A DNA stretch of 64,000 nt, taken from the NCBI GenBank assembly GCA_963733935.1, contig CAVTEQ010000005.1, positions 310,001 through 374,000 on the forward strand, read 5' to 3'. Origin of the DNA: JAHFUA01 sp963733935. GTDB taxonomy: Bacteria > Acidobacteriota > Terriglobia > Terriglobales > Acidobacteriaceae. Both the position numbers and the translations under genes were made by a program. Below the pieces are notes generated by a model. It ran no database searches, was not told the DNA's origin, and saw only the letters and a list, made by a program, of their open reading frames with translations. Each line of letters opens with the position of its first letter. Positions within the stretch are counted from its first letter, which is position 1. This document shows, in pieces, positions 25,293 to 33,706 of this stretch.

Positions 25293-26417
25293 TTACTCCC
25301 GCTCGAACAGCTTCTCCCACTGCTCGCGGGGCGCGGGCGGCAGGCCGGCGACTTTGAGGTTCTCGGCCACGTGCTCCGGCCGGCCCATGCCGATCAGCGC
25401 CACCGCCAGGCCGGGAGCGGAGCGCGCGAACTGGATGGCATTGGCGGCGCCACTGCCCGCGCCCATCCGCTGCTCGATGAACGCCGGCAGGTCGCGCGCG
25501 AGCTGGCCCTGGGAGAGCGTGGCGCTGCCCACCACCATCACACCGGCGCGCGCGGCCGCATCGAGCAGCGAAATATTTTCTTTCTCCCAGGTCTGGTTGC
25601 GATAGGCGAAGGCCTCCGGCATGCCGAGATTGAACGGCAACTGCACGAAGCGGAAGTGGTGCTGCTCGCCGCCGGCCTCGCGGGCGACCTCGACCGTATC
25701 GGCCAGGCTCATGGCGTCGCGCGCGGCCGGCGGAACGCGAAATGCATTCCAGGTCGCCACGCCGTAGTAGCGGATCTTGCCCGCCTGCACGGCCTCTTCG
25801 AGCATGCCGAAGGCCTCGCGAAGGCGCTGGCGGAAGCGCTCCCGCGGCACTTCGCCCAGTTGCGTTTCCGGGTTGTGCACGTAGAACACGTCGATGGTCT
25901 CGATCCCGAGGTTGCGCCGCGAGCGCTCCAGTTGGTCGGCGAGGTAGCTGGCGGACATGCAGTGCATCCCGCCGGCCAGGTCGGCAGAGTTCAAGATCCC
26001 TTTGTCGACGAATTCCGCGCGAAAGTAGCCGCCGGGGTTGGGTGGGACCTCGCCGTCAAAGGAGAGATATCCTGCCTTCGTGCAGACGATGACTTCATCG
26101 CGCTGCAGCTCTCCGGCGGCAATCATCTCTCCTAGAGCGGCGCCGATGCTGCGTTCCGACCGCTGATGACGATAGTTGATCGCCGTGTCCAGCAGGTTGA
26201 TGCCGGAAGCCAGCGCCAAACGAACTGCGTCGGTATAAGCGCGGTCGGCCTGGTCGCTGGGCTCGCCAAGATAGGTTCCGAGACCGAGGGAGGAAATCCA
26301 AAGCTCGCCGGGACCGGTTGCCTCACTGTGCTGGCGGAAATTTCCGGCCTGACCCAACACGGGAAAGCGGTCGCGATAGCGCGCGGTGCCTACGGGTGTG
26401 GCGAAACCCTTCAGCAT
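25293..26417 (-). CDS. Aldo/keto reductase
   Basis: This 374-residue NADPH-dependent oxidoreductase has the TIM-barrel AKR pattern. It shows SSLGLGTYLGEPSDQADRAY at strand 1, GINLLDTAINYRHQRSERSIG with catalytic Asp and Tyr, the Lys in VIVCTKAGYLS, and DVFYVHNPETQLG for the catalytic His region. It is longer than the usual 320 residues because of an insert around 115-150. The ATG at 26417 is chosen because the 42 upstream residues in frame look unrelated. The substrate is unknown. Confidence 0.87.
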   Translation of the reverse strand: MLKGFATPVGTARYRDRFPVLGQAGNFRQHSEATGPGELWISSLGLGTYLGEPSDQADRAYTDAVRLALASGINLLDTAINYRHQRSERSIGAALGEMIAAGELQRDEVIVCTKAGYLSFDGEVPPNPGGYFRAEFVDKGILNSADLAGGMHCMSASYLADQLERSRRNLGIETIDVFYVHNPETQLGEVPRERFRQRLREAFGMLEEAVQAGKIRYYGVATWNAFRVPPAARDAMSLADTVEVAREAGGEQHHFRFVQLPFNLGMPEAFAYRNQTWEKENISLLDAAARAGVMVVGSATLSQGQLARDLPAFIEQRMGAGSGAANAIQFARSAPGLAVALIGMGRPEHVAENLKVAGLPPAPREQWEKLFERE

Positions 26418-26547
26418 AGCGGGGCTAGTGTAGCAGGCGAGGCCAGAACCGGCAGGACTGCCGCAAAGCTCGGCGGTCCTTTCCCAGAGCTGCACTGCAA
26501 TTCCGGCTAGCAACCCCTCGCTGGCAGGCGCATCTCTGTACAATTAG

Positions 26548-26634
26548 CTAGTACCGAGTACCGAGTGGCAAGTAGCAAGTACCAGGAAGAAACACCTGAC
26601 TCGGTACTCGCGACTCGGTACTCGGTACTCAGTC
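26548..26634. repeat. Period-7 repeat arrays in inverted orientation (AGTACCG type)
   Basis: Left array (26550-26583): AGTACCG, AGTACCG, AGTGGCA, AGTAGCA, AGTACC. Right array (26599-26634): ACTCGGTACTCGCGACTCGG and on, i.e. the reverse complement with 7-base steps. It occupies the divergent region between the aldo-keto reductase and YtxH genes, ending just before the YtxH ribosome site. Confidence 0.85.
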
Positions 26635-26649
26635 GAGAGGAGGGGATTC

Positions 26650-26898
26650 ATGAAGAGCTTCCTGGTCGGTCTAGGGATTGGCATCGGATTGGGCGTGCTG
26701 TTTGCGCCCACGAGCGGCGAGCAGACCCGCAGCAACATCCGCGACCGAGCAAACGATCTGGCAGACACCGCCCGCGAGACCCTGGAGCAGGGGCGCGAGC
26801 GCGTGCGTAACGGCATCAGCGCCATCCGCGCCTCGGCGGAGGCGGCGACGGGAACCGAGAGCAGCCGTCCCACCGGAAGCATGGGAACGACCTACTGA
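26650..26898 (+). CDS. YtxH domain-containing protein
   Basis: This 82-residue protein has an N-terminal hydrophobic segment (LVGLGIGIGLGVLFAPTSGE, residues 4-23) and a charged helical tail, the YtxH pattern. It is probably anchored by one helix at the inner membrane. GAGAGGAGGGG precedes the ATG. YtxH proteins are linked to general stress in Bacillus; the role here is unknown. Confidence 0.82.
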   Translation: MKSFLVGLGIGIGLGVLFAPTSGEQTRSNIRDRANDLADTARETLEQGRERVRNGISAIRASAEAATGTESSRPTGSMGTTY

Positions 26899-26921
26899 CA
26901 ACTCTTATCAAAAGAACCACC

Positions 26922-27039
26922 ATGGGTGCCCCACCCTTGGCCGGTTTTGCCAAGGGTGGGTTAAAACGACCGGTTGCGACATGCTTGCAGACCAATGCGA
27001 GACGAAGTAGTCCCAAACCTTGGCGTGGGTGGGACACAG
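26922..27039. repeat. Palindromic intergenic element (GGGTGCCCCACCC type)
   Basis: CCCACCCTTGGC (26930-26941) and GCCAAGGGTGGG (26949-26960) form a perfect 12-bp stem with a 7-base loop. A third similar arm (CTTGGCGTGGGTGGGACA) lies at about 27019-27036. The rest of the 353-base gap to the DUF177 gene holds no gene, only the promoter-like site at 27142-27171. Confidence 0.72.
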
Positions 27040-27141
27040 CCTGTTTGATAGAGGTTGCTTCAAACCACCTTGCAGCCTGGCCGGAGCCAATGTCTGGTAC
27101 CCGACAATAGCTGGCTCGCACTGCCCGCCGCCTCGCGTTCC

Positions 27142-27171
27142 TTGACACTCTTTCGCCCCCACCCTTATGCT
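27142..27171 (+). promoter_or_regulatory. Candidate sigma-70 promoter of the DUF177-rpmF-plsX-fabD operon
   Basis: TTGACA at 27142-27147 and TATGCT at 27166-27171 are separated by 18 bases, about 80 bases before the DUF177 start. Sequence match only. Confidence 0.5.
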
Positions 27172-27251
27172 TAAGTTTCGGCTTGCAGAAGATAACGCGC
27201 CTGGGCGTGCCATCGCGCGGCACGCGCTTCGCGGATCCAATGGACGGCCCG

Positions 27252-27800
27252 ATGTTGATCAGTATCCGCGAATTAGAACTCCACGAAGTCACGTTTTCAC
27301 AAGAGTTTAGACCGGAAGCGATCGACTTCGGCCCGGATGTCCAGCAGCACGCTCCACTTGCCACCCAGGGGCGGGCGGAGTTGGTGGAGGAGCATCGCGG
27401 GCGCGGGAAGTCTCTGGAAGATATTCGGGTGGTGGGCGATTTTTCGACCGAGCTTGAGTTGCGGTGCGCGCGCTGTCTGGAGCCGGTGCTGCGGCACGTG
27501 GCCGGCAACTTCGACCTGATCTACCGGCCGCTGGGAGCCGATGCCGGCATGGCGGAGCGAGCCATTGGCGGCGCTGAAGCCGAGATCGGCTACTACCAGG
27601 GCGAGGGCCTCGTGCTGGAAGACGTGCTGCGCGAGCAGGTACTGCTGGCGGTCCCGCTGAAGGCGGTATGCAACGACGCCTGCAAGGGCCTGTGTCCGCA
27701 CTGTGGCAAGAACCTGAATGTCGAGGCCTGTGACTGCCAGCCGGTCCAGGAGCCGCGGTGGCAGGCGCTTCACGAGATTCGGAACAAGTTGAAGCATTAA
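27252..27800 (+). CDS. DUF177 (YceD-like) family protein
   Basis: This 182-residue protein has the DUF177 features: CARCLEPV (a CxxC), GLVLEDVLREQVLLAVPLKAVC, and the Cys cluster CKGLCPHCGKNLN plus CDC near the end. In enterobacteria YceD is tied to 23S rRNA accumulation. The gene sits immediately before rpmF, the universal arrangement, followed by plsX and fabD. I choose the ATG at 27252 (MLISIRELELHEV); ATG 27240 is possible. Confidence 0.88.
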   Translation: MLISIRELELHEVTFSQEFRPEAIDFGPDVQQHAPLATQGRAELVEEHRGRGKSLEDIRVVGDFSTELELRCARCLEPVLRHVAGNFDLIYRPLGADAGMAERAIGGAEAEIGYYQGEGLVLEDVLREQVLLAVPLKAVCNDACKGLCPHCGKNLNVEACDCQPVQEPRWQALHEIRNKLKH

Positions 27801-27817
27801 CAAACGAAAGAAGGGCT

Positions 27818-27893
27818 GCCACAGATTTACACGGATCAATACGGATCAGAAAATGCGGGTCTAGCTATGTGGTGATCCGTGCAAATCCGTGGC
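27818..27893. repeat. Inverted repeat of the GCCACGGATTT family
   Basis: GCCACAGATTTACACGGATC (27818-27837) faces TGATCCGTGCAAATCCGTGG-C (27873-27893). It lies in the transcript between DUF177 and rpmF, ending 18 bases before the rpmF start. The same family occurs at 38976-39053. Confidence 0.82.
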
Positions 27894-27911
27894 GTTTTTA
27901 CAAAGGTTTTT

Positions 27912-28097
27912 ATGCCCAATCCAAAACGCAGACATTCCCAGGCGCGCACCAGCAAACGCCGTGCTCATGACCATCTGGCTACCCATTCCCTTTCTGAATG
28001 CCCCAATTGCCACGAGCGCAAAATGCCGCATCGCGCTTGCCCCAAGTGCGGGTACTATAAAGGCCGGGAAATCCTGGAAGTCGAGACCGAGAAGTAG
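27912..28097 (+). CDS. rpmF: 50S ribosomal protein L32
   Basis: This 61-residue protein opens MPNPKRRHSQARTSKRRAHD, the typical bL32 start. It carries a four-Cys zinc ribbon, CPNCHE and CPKCGYYKG, so it is the zinc-binding form. It lies between DUF177 and plsX in the classic operon order. The longer in-frame start at 27879 lies within the repeat element and is rejected. Confidence 0.96.
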   Translation: MPNPKRRHSQARTSKRRAHDHLATHSLSECPNCHERKMPHRACPKCGYYKGREILEVETEK

Positions 28098-28142
28098 GCC
28101 GCTGGCCGTTCTTCTTACGGCGGTGCGGTCCTGCGGATACCG

Positions 28143-29174
28143 ATGCCGACCGTCATAGCCCTGGACGCGATGGGGACAGACCGCGCGCCCAGGCCAGAAA
28201 TCGAAGGCGCAATCCAGGCCACGCGGCAGGACGACATTCACGTCCTGCTGGTCGGCCGGGAAGCCCACTTGCGGCAGGAACTGGCGAACCATCCGGCCGC
28301 TGCCGACCTGCCGATCGAAGTTGTCAACGCCACCGAAGTGATTGGGATGCGCGACAAAGCCGCGCAGGCCATGCGCGCCAAGCGCGACTCCTCCATGCGC
28401 GTCGGACTGCGGCTGGTGCGCGACCGCCGCGCCGAGGGCTTTGTCACCGCCGGCAACACCGGCGCCGCCATGGCCACCGCCAAAGTGGTGCTGGGCGCGC
28501 TGCCGGGCGTGGATCGTCCTGGCCTGGCCGCGGTCTTTCCGACGGCCACCGGTTCGGCCGCCATCATGATCAACGTCGGCGCCAACGTCGATTGCAAGCC
28601 TCAAAACCTGGAGCAATTCGCGGTGATGGGCGAGATTTACTTCCGCAGCATCTTCGGCAAACAGCGCCCGCGCGTCGGGTTGCTTTCCATCGGCGAGGAA
28701 GAGACCAAAGGCAACGAGCTGACGTTCCAGGCGTTCCACCTGCTGAAGGCGCTGCCCATCAACTTCATGGGAAACGTCGAGGGGCGCGACCTCTATAACG
28801 GCAATGCCGACGTCATCATCTGCGACGGCTTTGTCGGCAATGTGGCGCTGAAGGTTTCCGAAGGCGTCGCCCAAACCGTGCGCTACATGCTGAAAGACTC
28901 GTTGAAGGCTACGATTGCCTCCAAGGTGGGATCGATTCTGGCGCGCAACGCCTTCAAGGCTTTCAAGAAGCGCCTGGATTATTCCGAATACGGCGGCGCG
29001 CCGCTGCTGGGCGTGAAAGGCGCGTGCATTGTGTGCCATGGCTCCTCGAACGCCAATGCCATCAAGAACGCGCTGCGCGTGGCCGCGGAGTGCGCCCGCG
29101 CCGGCATCACCCGCAAGATCGAGCACGAGCTGGCGAACCTCAATCACAACGCCGTGCTCACCCAGACGACATGA
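28143..29174 (+). CDS. plsX: Phosphate acyltransferase PlsX
   Basis: This 343-residue enzyme converts acyl-ACP to acyl-phosphate, the first step of glycerolipid synthesis in the PlsX-PlsY route. IALDAMGTDRAPRPEIEGA, the loop GFVTAGNTGAAMA and CDGFVGNVALKVSEG are hallmark motifs. It overlaps fabD by four bases (ATGA), linking fatty-acid initiation and lipid synthesis. The protein is cytoplasmic and peripheral to the membrane. Confidence 0.95.
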   Translation: MPTVIALDAMGTDRAPRPEIEGAIQATRQDDIHVLLVGREAHLRQELANHPAAADLPIEVVNATEVIGMRDKAAQAMRAKRDSSMRVGLRLVRDRRAEGFVTAGNTGAAMATAKVVLGALPGVDRPGLAAVFPTATGSAAIMINVGANVDCKPQNLEQFAVMGEIYFRSIFGKQRPRVGLLSIGEEETKGNELTFQAFHLLKALPINFMGNVEGRDLYNGNADVIICDGFVGNVALKVSEGVAQTVRYMLKDSLKATIASKVGSILARNAFKAFKKRLDYSEYGGAPLLGVKGACIVCHGSSNANAIKNALRVAAECARAGITRKIEHELANLNHNAVLTQTT

Positions 29175-30151
29175 GCCTCGCGTTCCTTTTTCCCGGACAG
29201 GGATCGCAGTCCGTCGGCATGGGCAAAGAGCTGGCGGCCCGCTATCCGGTGGCGCGCGAGACCTTCGCCGAGGCTGACGCTGCGCTGGGATTCAAGCTCT
29301 CCGAACTCTGCTTCGCCGGTCCGGAAGAGAAATTGAAGCTCACGGAGATTACCCAGCCGGCGATCCTCACCGTATCCGTGGCCGCGTTCCGGGTGCTGCA
29401 CGAGAAGGGGATCACACCGGCCTGCGCGGCCGGGCACAGCCTGGGCGAGTATTCCGCGCACGTGGCCGCCGGGACCTTAAGCTTCGAAGACGCGGTGCGG
29501 GCTGTGCATCATCGCGGCCGCTACATGCAGGAGGCGGTGCCGGTGGGAGCAGGCGCTATGGCCGCCATTCTGGGCATGCCGCTTGCGGAGCTGAGCCCAA
29601 TCTGCGCGTGGGCAGCGCACGGTGGCGTCTGCGCGGCGGCCAACATCAATTCTCCCGAGCAGATCGTGATTTCCGGCAACGCGCGCGCCGTTGAGCGAGC
29701 CGTCGAGCGGGCAAAACAGCGCGGCGCCAAGCGCGCCATTCTGTTGCCGGTCAGCGCTCCCTTTCACTGCGCACTACTCGAGCCTGCGCAGGAAAAGATG
29801 GCGCAGGACCTCACCCAATTCCCGTTTCACGAGCCGCAGTTTCCGGTCGCCTGCAACGTGGATGCGCGACTGGTGCGCACGGGGGAAGCCGCGCGCGATG
29901 CCCTCATCCGCCAAATCACCGGCACGGTGCGCTGGGACCCCTGCGTGCGACTGTTGATCGCACACGGCGTCAGCACCTTCCTCGAGGTCGGTCCGGGCAA
30001 GGTTCTGTGCGGGCTGCTGCGGCAGATCGACCGCTCCAAAATCTGCTGGAACGTGGAAGACGCAGCCTCGCTGCACAAGACCATCCATCACCTGTCCAGC
30101 GCCAAGGCCGGCGCGGCCGGCGTGCCGGAGCCCCGCAGCGCTGTCCGCTGA
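29171..30151 (+). CDS. fabD: Malonyl-CoA:ACP transacylase FabD
   Basis: This 326-residue enzyme loads malonyl onto acyl carrier protein. FLFPGQGSQSVGMGKEL opens the protein, S90 in GHSLGEYSA is the nucleophile, R115 binds the malonyl carboxylate and H199 in PVSAPFHC completes the dyad. It is translationally coupled to plsX. The last 25 residues are an Ala/Gly-rich tail of no known function. Confidence 0.95.
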   Translation: MSLAFLFPGQGSQSVGMGKELAARYPVARETFAEADAALGFKLSELCFAGPEEKLKLTEITQPAILTVSVAAFRVLHEKGITPACAAGHSLGEYSAHVAAGTLSFEDAVRAVHHRGRYMQEAVPVGAGAMAAILGMPLAELSPICAWAAHGGVCAAANINSPEQIVISGNARAVERAVERAKQRGAKRAILLPVSAPFHCALLEPAQEKMAQDLTQFPFHEPQFPVACNVDARLVRTGEAARDALIRQITGTVRWDPCVRLLIAHGVSTFLEVGPGKVLCGLLRQIDRSKICWNVEDAASLHKTIHHLSSAKAGAAGVPEPRSAVR

Positions 30152-30191
30152 GCTTGACGTGCCCTGCCGTGCCGCACCCTGACGCGCCGTC

Positions 30192-30220
30192 TTGACAACT
30201 CGCGTTCCCTCGGCCAGTAT
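30192..30220 (+). promoter_or_regulatory. Candidate promoter for mscL
   Basis: TTGACA (30192-30197), 17 bases, CAGTAT (30215-30220), 30 bases before the mscL start. Match by eye only. Confidence 0.4.
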
Positions 30221-30250
30221 CGGGCGCTCCGAATCTCTGGGAGGCAAGCC

Positions 30251-30697
30251 ATGCTCAAAGAGTTCAAAGAATTCGCCGTGCGCGGCAACGTCCTGGATAT
30301 GGCGATCGGCATCATCCTGGGCGTCGCTTTCGGCAAGATCGTGACCTCGTTTGTTGAGGATGTCCTGATGCCGCCGCTGGGCCTGGTCATCGGCAAGGTC
30401 GACTTCGCCAATCTTTTTTACAGCCTGACGGGCAAGCACTTCGACAGCGTCGCCGCGGCCAAGGCGGCGGGAGCGCCCACGCTCAACTACGGCATCTTCA
30501 TCAACAATGTGCTGAACTTCATCATCGTAGCGTTCGTGATTTTCCTGCTGGTGCGGCAGGTGAACCGTATGAAGCGGCAGCCGGCCCCCGCGCCTCCGAG
30601 CACGCGCGAGTGTCCTTATTGCTGCGCCGCGATACCGCTCAAAGCCACTCGCTGCAGCTCCTGCACTTCGGAAGTGCCGAAGCTCGCGAGCGCGTAG
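30251..30697 (+). CDS. mscL: Large-conductance mechanosensitive channel with C-terminal zinc ribbon
   Basis: This 148-residue MscL opens under membrane tension to release solutes. The N-terminal FKEFAVRGNVLDMAIGIILG and TM1, then the second helix INNVLNFIIVAFVIFLLVRQ, match MscL. Instead of the usual short cytoplasmic helix bundle alone, the C-terminus (about 118-148) has C121, C124, C125, C135 and C138 in a CPYCC...CSSC zinc-ribbon pattern. GGGAGG precedes the ATG. Confidence 0.92.
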   Translation: MLKEFKEFAVRGNVLDMAIGIILGVAFGKIVTSFVEDVLMPPLGLVIGKVDFANLFYSLTGKHFDSVAAAKAAGAPTLNYGIFINNVLNFIIVAFVIFLLVRQVNRMKRQPAPAPPSTRECPYCCAAIPLKATRCSSCTSEVPKLASA

Positions 30698-30705
30698 AGA
30701 AAGGC

Positions 30706-31062
30706 TCAGCGCATTGTCGGCGCTGCTCGCGCGCCGCCGTAGCGCTGCGTGGCATAGCCGACGATCAATCCCACGATGCTCCCCGGCAGGATGATCTCGA
30801 AGTAGTGGCCATGCTCCATGAAGTGAGCCACGCTAAAGGCGAGCAGGAATCCCACCGCCAGCCCGAACACGATCCCCAGCGGCAGTGAATTCACTTTGCG
30901 CGCGAAGAAACCGATGGCCACGCCGGCGATGATGCCCTTGATCGTTGACCCAACCACGATTCCGGCAAGCTGCACCCGCGCCTCCGGAGTGAACCACGCA
31001 GTCAGTCCATCCAATACTCCCAGGACGGCCCCCAGCAGGATACCCAGCACGATTTTGTTCAT
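30706..31062 (-). CDS. Small membrane protein, conserved hypothetical
   Basis: This 118-residue protein has four glycine-rich hydrophobic helices (IVLGILLGAVLGVLDGL, IKGIIAGVAIGFFA, PLGIVFGLAVGFLLAF and IILPGSIVGLIVGYA). No known family is assigned. AGAGGAGAA precedes the ATG. It converges with mscL, with only eight bases between stops. Confidence 0.72.
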   Translation of the reverse strand: MNKIVLGILLGAVLGVLDGLTAWFTPEARVQLAGIVVGSTIKGIIAGVAIGFFARKVNSLPLGIVFGLAVGFLLAFSVAHFMEHGHYFEIILPGSIVGLIVGYATQRYGGARAAPTMR

Positions 31063-31136
31063 CGAGAAATTCTCCTCTGATTGAATTTCGTCCCGCTGAG
31101 GTTCTTTACAACGAAATCCCAGAATCCTTTTAAGGA

Positions 31137-32129
31137 CTAGTGGCGGAGCACCAGCAGCAACACCAGTCGCATGAATAAGTAAGCTGCGATCAACAAGATA
31201 GCTACCCGATACCGCGAAAACAGCCGCTCCGCTCGCTCCAGCAGGTTCTCCCTGTATGCCCGCACCGGGAGCCCGTCGAGGTAGCTGGAAACATCCGCCG
31301 CCAGTTCCTGCACGCTCGCATACCTGTTAGGCGGATCCATCGACGTGGCTTTCGCGCAGATGGCCGCCAGGGCTTTTGGGACGCCAACTTCTGCCGCCAG
31401 GAATCTGAGAATCGCCCCCAGTGAATACACGTCGCTGCGCGCGTCCACGAGCGCCACGTCGCCTCGCGCCTGCTCGGGCGACATGTATCCTGGCGTGCCC
31501 AGCACGGTTCCGTGCGCCGTGCGCGCGCCTTGAGTGGACTCGTCTTTCATCCGCGCAGGCGCCTCCGCAATCGTTGTGCGCGCATTAGTTGACGGCACTG
31601 TCTTCGCCGCTTCTGACAAGATCTTCGCCAGCCCCCAGTCCATCACCAGAACCTCGCCGAACGGACCGACCATGATGTTTGCCGGTTTAAGATCGCGGTG
31701 CAGGATTCCACGAGAGTGCGCAAACGCCACGGCATCGCACATGCGTAGAAACAGCCGCAGCCGTTCCGGCAGAGACTCGACTGCGGCGATGTGCGCGTCG
31801 AGCTGCCTGCCTTCCACAAATTTCATGGCATAGAAGACGCGACCATCGCTCAGCTTGCCCACGTCGTGCACGGGAACGATTCCCGGATGCTCCAGCCGGG
31901 CCAGCACTCGCGCCTCGCGCACCAGCCGCTCCTCGAGTTCGCCGCTGGCATCGGGCAAATCCAGCGCCTTCAGCGCCACGCGCCTGCCCAGACGCTCATC
32001 CTCGGCCGCATACACCACGCCCATGCCGCCGCGGGCCACACGCTCGAGCAAGCGGTAATGCGTCCCGCTGAGGTCGGGATCTTCCGCGCCGCCGCGCAGG
32101 CGCTCCACAGCCCGGTCGGAGATAAACAT
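31137..32129 (-). CDS. Serine/threonine protein kinase with C-terminal membrane helix
   Basis: This 330-residue Hanks-type kinase has the glycine loop VARGGMGVVYAAED, the catalytic Lys in VALKAL, HRDLKPANIM, the metal loop as DWG instead of DFG, and GTPGYMSPEQARG. The large lobe is short: after SDVYSLGAIL it goes almost directly to VPKALAAICAKA, so the usual substrate-binding segment is missing. One helix near the C-terminus (about 305-325) anchors it. Its ATG overlaps the sigma-factor stop (TGATG), so the two are co-translated. Confidence 0.88.
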   Translation of the reverse strand: MFISDRAVERLRGGAEDPDLSGTHYRLLERVARGGMGVVYAAEDERLGRRVALKALDLPDASGELEERLVREARVLARLEHPGIVPVHDVGKLSDGRVFYAMKFVEGRQLDAHIAAVESLPERLRLFLRMCDAVAFAHSRGILHRDLKPANIMVGPFGEVLVMDWGLAKILSEAAKTVPSTNARTTIAEAPARMKDESTQGARTAHGTVLGTPGYMSPEQARGDVALVDARSDVYSLGAILRFLAAEVGVPKALAAICAKATSMDPPNRYASVQELAADVSSYLDGLPVRAYRENLLERAERLFSRYRVAILLIAAYLFMRLVLLLVLRH

Positions 32130-32890
32130 CACGGCGCCTCTCGTCCGAAGAGGGAGCGGGCTTCACGGCGAAACTCGGCATCGCTCGCGCACATCTCGCG
32201 CAGACGTTCGAGCGCGATTCGGCGGAATTCGCGGCGCGCCCAGGCCAGGGCGTTGGTCACTTCGCTCGCCGTCATGCTGAATTTCTGCGCCAGTTCCGCA
32301 TAGCTCGCATACGCGCTCTCTTCTTCCAGGTCATACTTCTCGAACAACTGGTACGCCGTATGCCTGCCATTGGCGGCACAGAGCTGCCGCAACTCTTCAA
32401 CCGCCAGTCCAAACAAGCTGCGCACCCACTCCTTCTCAAAAAACATCTCCAGCGATTCGGGTGATGCAATCTGCGCGGGATCGAGAACTCCCGCCCCCAG
32501 CTCACTTTCGGCGGCGGCGAAATCAAGCGCCACGTGCAGAGCGTTGCCGCCGCGCTTCTGCCGGCGCGCTGCCTTGTCTTGGTTGATGACGAAGCTCTCC
32601 ACGCACAGCCGCAGAAACGTCCGCAGCCGGCTTTTTTCCGGATCGTACTTCGCCAGCAGATCGCGCTCCAGCAGGCCGGCAAAAAATCCCTGGGTCAGGT
32701 CCTGCGCATCCTCGAAGCCGCGGTTCCATCGCAGCCGGATGTACTTGAACACCGGCTTCCAATATGCCGCCAGCAGTGTCTCCAGAGCACGCGCGCGTTC
32801 GGCAGGGTCCGGACTGCGGGCGGCCTCGATGGCCGACCAGCGCGTGGCCGGAAAATGCCCGCCTCCACGGCTTTCTGCTTCTATGTTCAC
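32129..32890 (-). CDS. RNA polymerase sigma factor, ECF-type linked to kinases
   Basis: This 253-residue protein contains the sigma region 2-like segment WKPVFKYIRLRWNRGFEDAQDLTQGFFAGLLE and a region 4-like helix-turn-helix (YAELAQKFSMTASEVTNALAWARREF). A GTG at 32890 is the likely start because the upstream gene ends at 32908. In Acidobacteriota and Planctomycetes this sigma class is encoded next to Ser/Thr kinases, as here, and may be controlled by phosphorylation. No anti-sigma factor is recognisable. Confidence 0.8.
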   Translation of the reverse strand: MNIEAESRGGGHFPATRWSAIEAARSPDPAERARALETLLAAYWKPVFKYIRLRWNRGFEDAQDLTQGFFAGLLERDLLAKYDPEKSRLRTFLRLCVESFVINQDKAARRQKRGGNALHVALDFAAAESELGAGVLDPAQIASPESLEMFFEKEWVRSLFGLAVEELRQLCAANGRHTAYQLFEKYDLEEESAYASYAELAQKFSMTASEVTNALAWARREFRRIALERLREMCASDAEFRREARSLFGREAP

Positions 32891-32907
32891 GATGAAGTAG
32901 CCGCCGC

Positions 32908-33354
32908 TCAAAACGGCGAAAAGGTCAGCGTCTTGTCTTTCTTTTCCACCCAGATGCGGGCTTTGTCGGCGCGCCCGTTGATCGTGACCTGCACCACCAC
33001 GCCGGTGCCGCCGTTCTTGGGCCGCGCAACACCGTCGATCTGGTGCTGCTTGATCGTGCCCCACTCTCCGCTCGGTCCCCAATCCATCTCAAATGCGCCG
33101 AAGGGATAGTTCTGGTACTTGCCGGGATGCTGCTGCCAGTCGGGATCGTGCATCCAGATGCCGTAGGCTTTTTCGTAGTCCTGATGCTCCAGTGCCACAA
33201 AGAACTTGTGGACTACATGCTCGTAGGGCCAGTTGCGGAAGCGGACGTACATCACCACCGCCAGAATGACGGCAATGATGACAACGATCACCACGCGCTT
33301 TCGTCTTTGTTCGCGCGCGGGATCGAACGCAGGCGCCTGGAAGAGCGTGGACAT
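32908..33354 (-). CDS. Single-pass membrane protein of unknown function
   Basis: This 148-residue protein has one transmembrane helix (VVIVVIIAVILAVVMYVRF, about 20-40) after a short basic cytoplasmic end. A soluble domain follows with YEKAYGIWMHDPDWQQHPG and alternating strands ending in WVEKKDKTLTFSPF. It leads the sigma factor/kinase operon with an 18-base gap, so it could be the sensor or target of that pair, which is inference from position. Confidence 0.72.
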   Translation of the reverse strand: MSTLFQAPAFDPAREQRRKRVVIVVIIAVILAVVMYVRFRNWPYEHVVHKFFVALEHQDYEKAYGIWMHDPDWQQHPGKYQNYPFGAFEMDWGPSGEWGTIKQHQIDGVARPKNGGTGVVVQVTINGRADKARIWVEKKDKTLTFSPF

Positions 33355-33400
33355 GCGCGCTGCTATTGTACCAACCGGCGGAGGGACAACCATGGCCGAG

Positions 33401-33493
33401 GGGGGAGCAGGGCTTTCAGCCCTGCATGAAAGCGGGTTTCATTTACATTCGGCTTTAGCCGCTGACAGTACCCCTGAAGACTTGCTCCACCCA
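33401..33493. repeat. Nested inverted repeat of the GGTGGAGCAGG family, degenerate copy
   Basis: GGAGCAGGGCTTTCAGCCCT and the following GCATGA form the left arm; CTTGCTCCACCC (33481-33492) is the right arm; GGCTTTAGCC lies between. Same family as 36443-36520 and 56146-56284. The remainder of the gap 33355-33667 holds no gene I can support. Confidence 0.78.
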
Positions 33494-33706
33494 CGGTGCA
33501 ACTTCCAACTTGAGCGAGAATGCGCGGGCGCTTGCGGGAAAATGCTGCATAGAGCTTGGCGGACTGGCCGCTTCGTTTGTCGTGTGTCCGTAACTTACTG
33601 AAAACACAATGTAACATGGTCCGTCTCCGGGCAGCATCAAGTTGGCGCGGAACGTGCTTTTACATCAATGGAAGGGATCCGGATAGCCGGATCGTGTGCT
33701 GATCCT

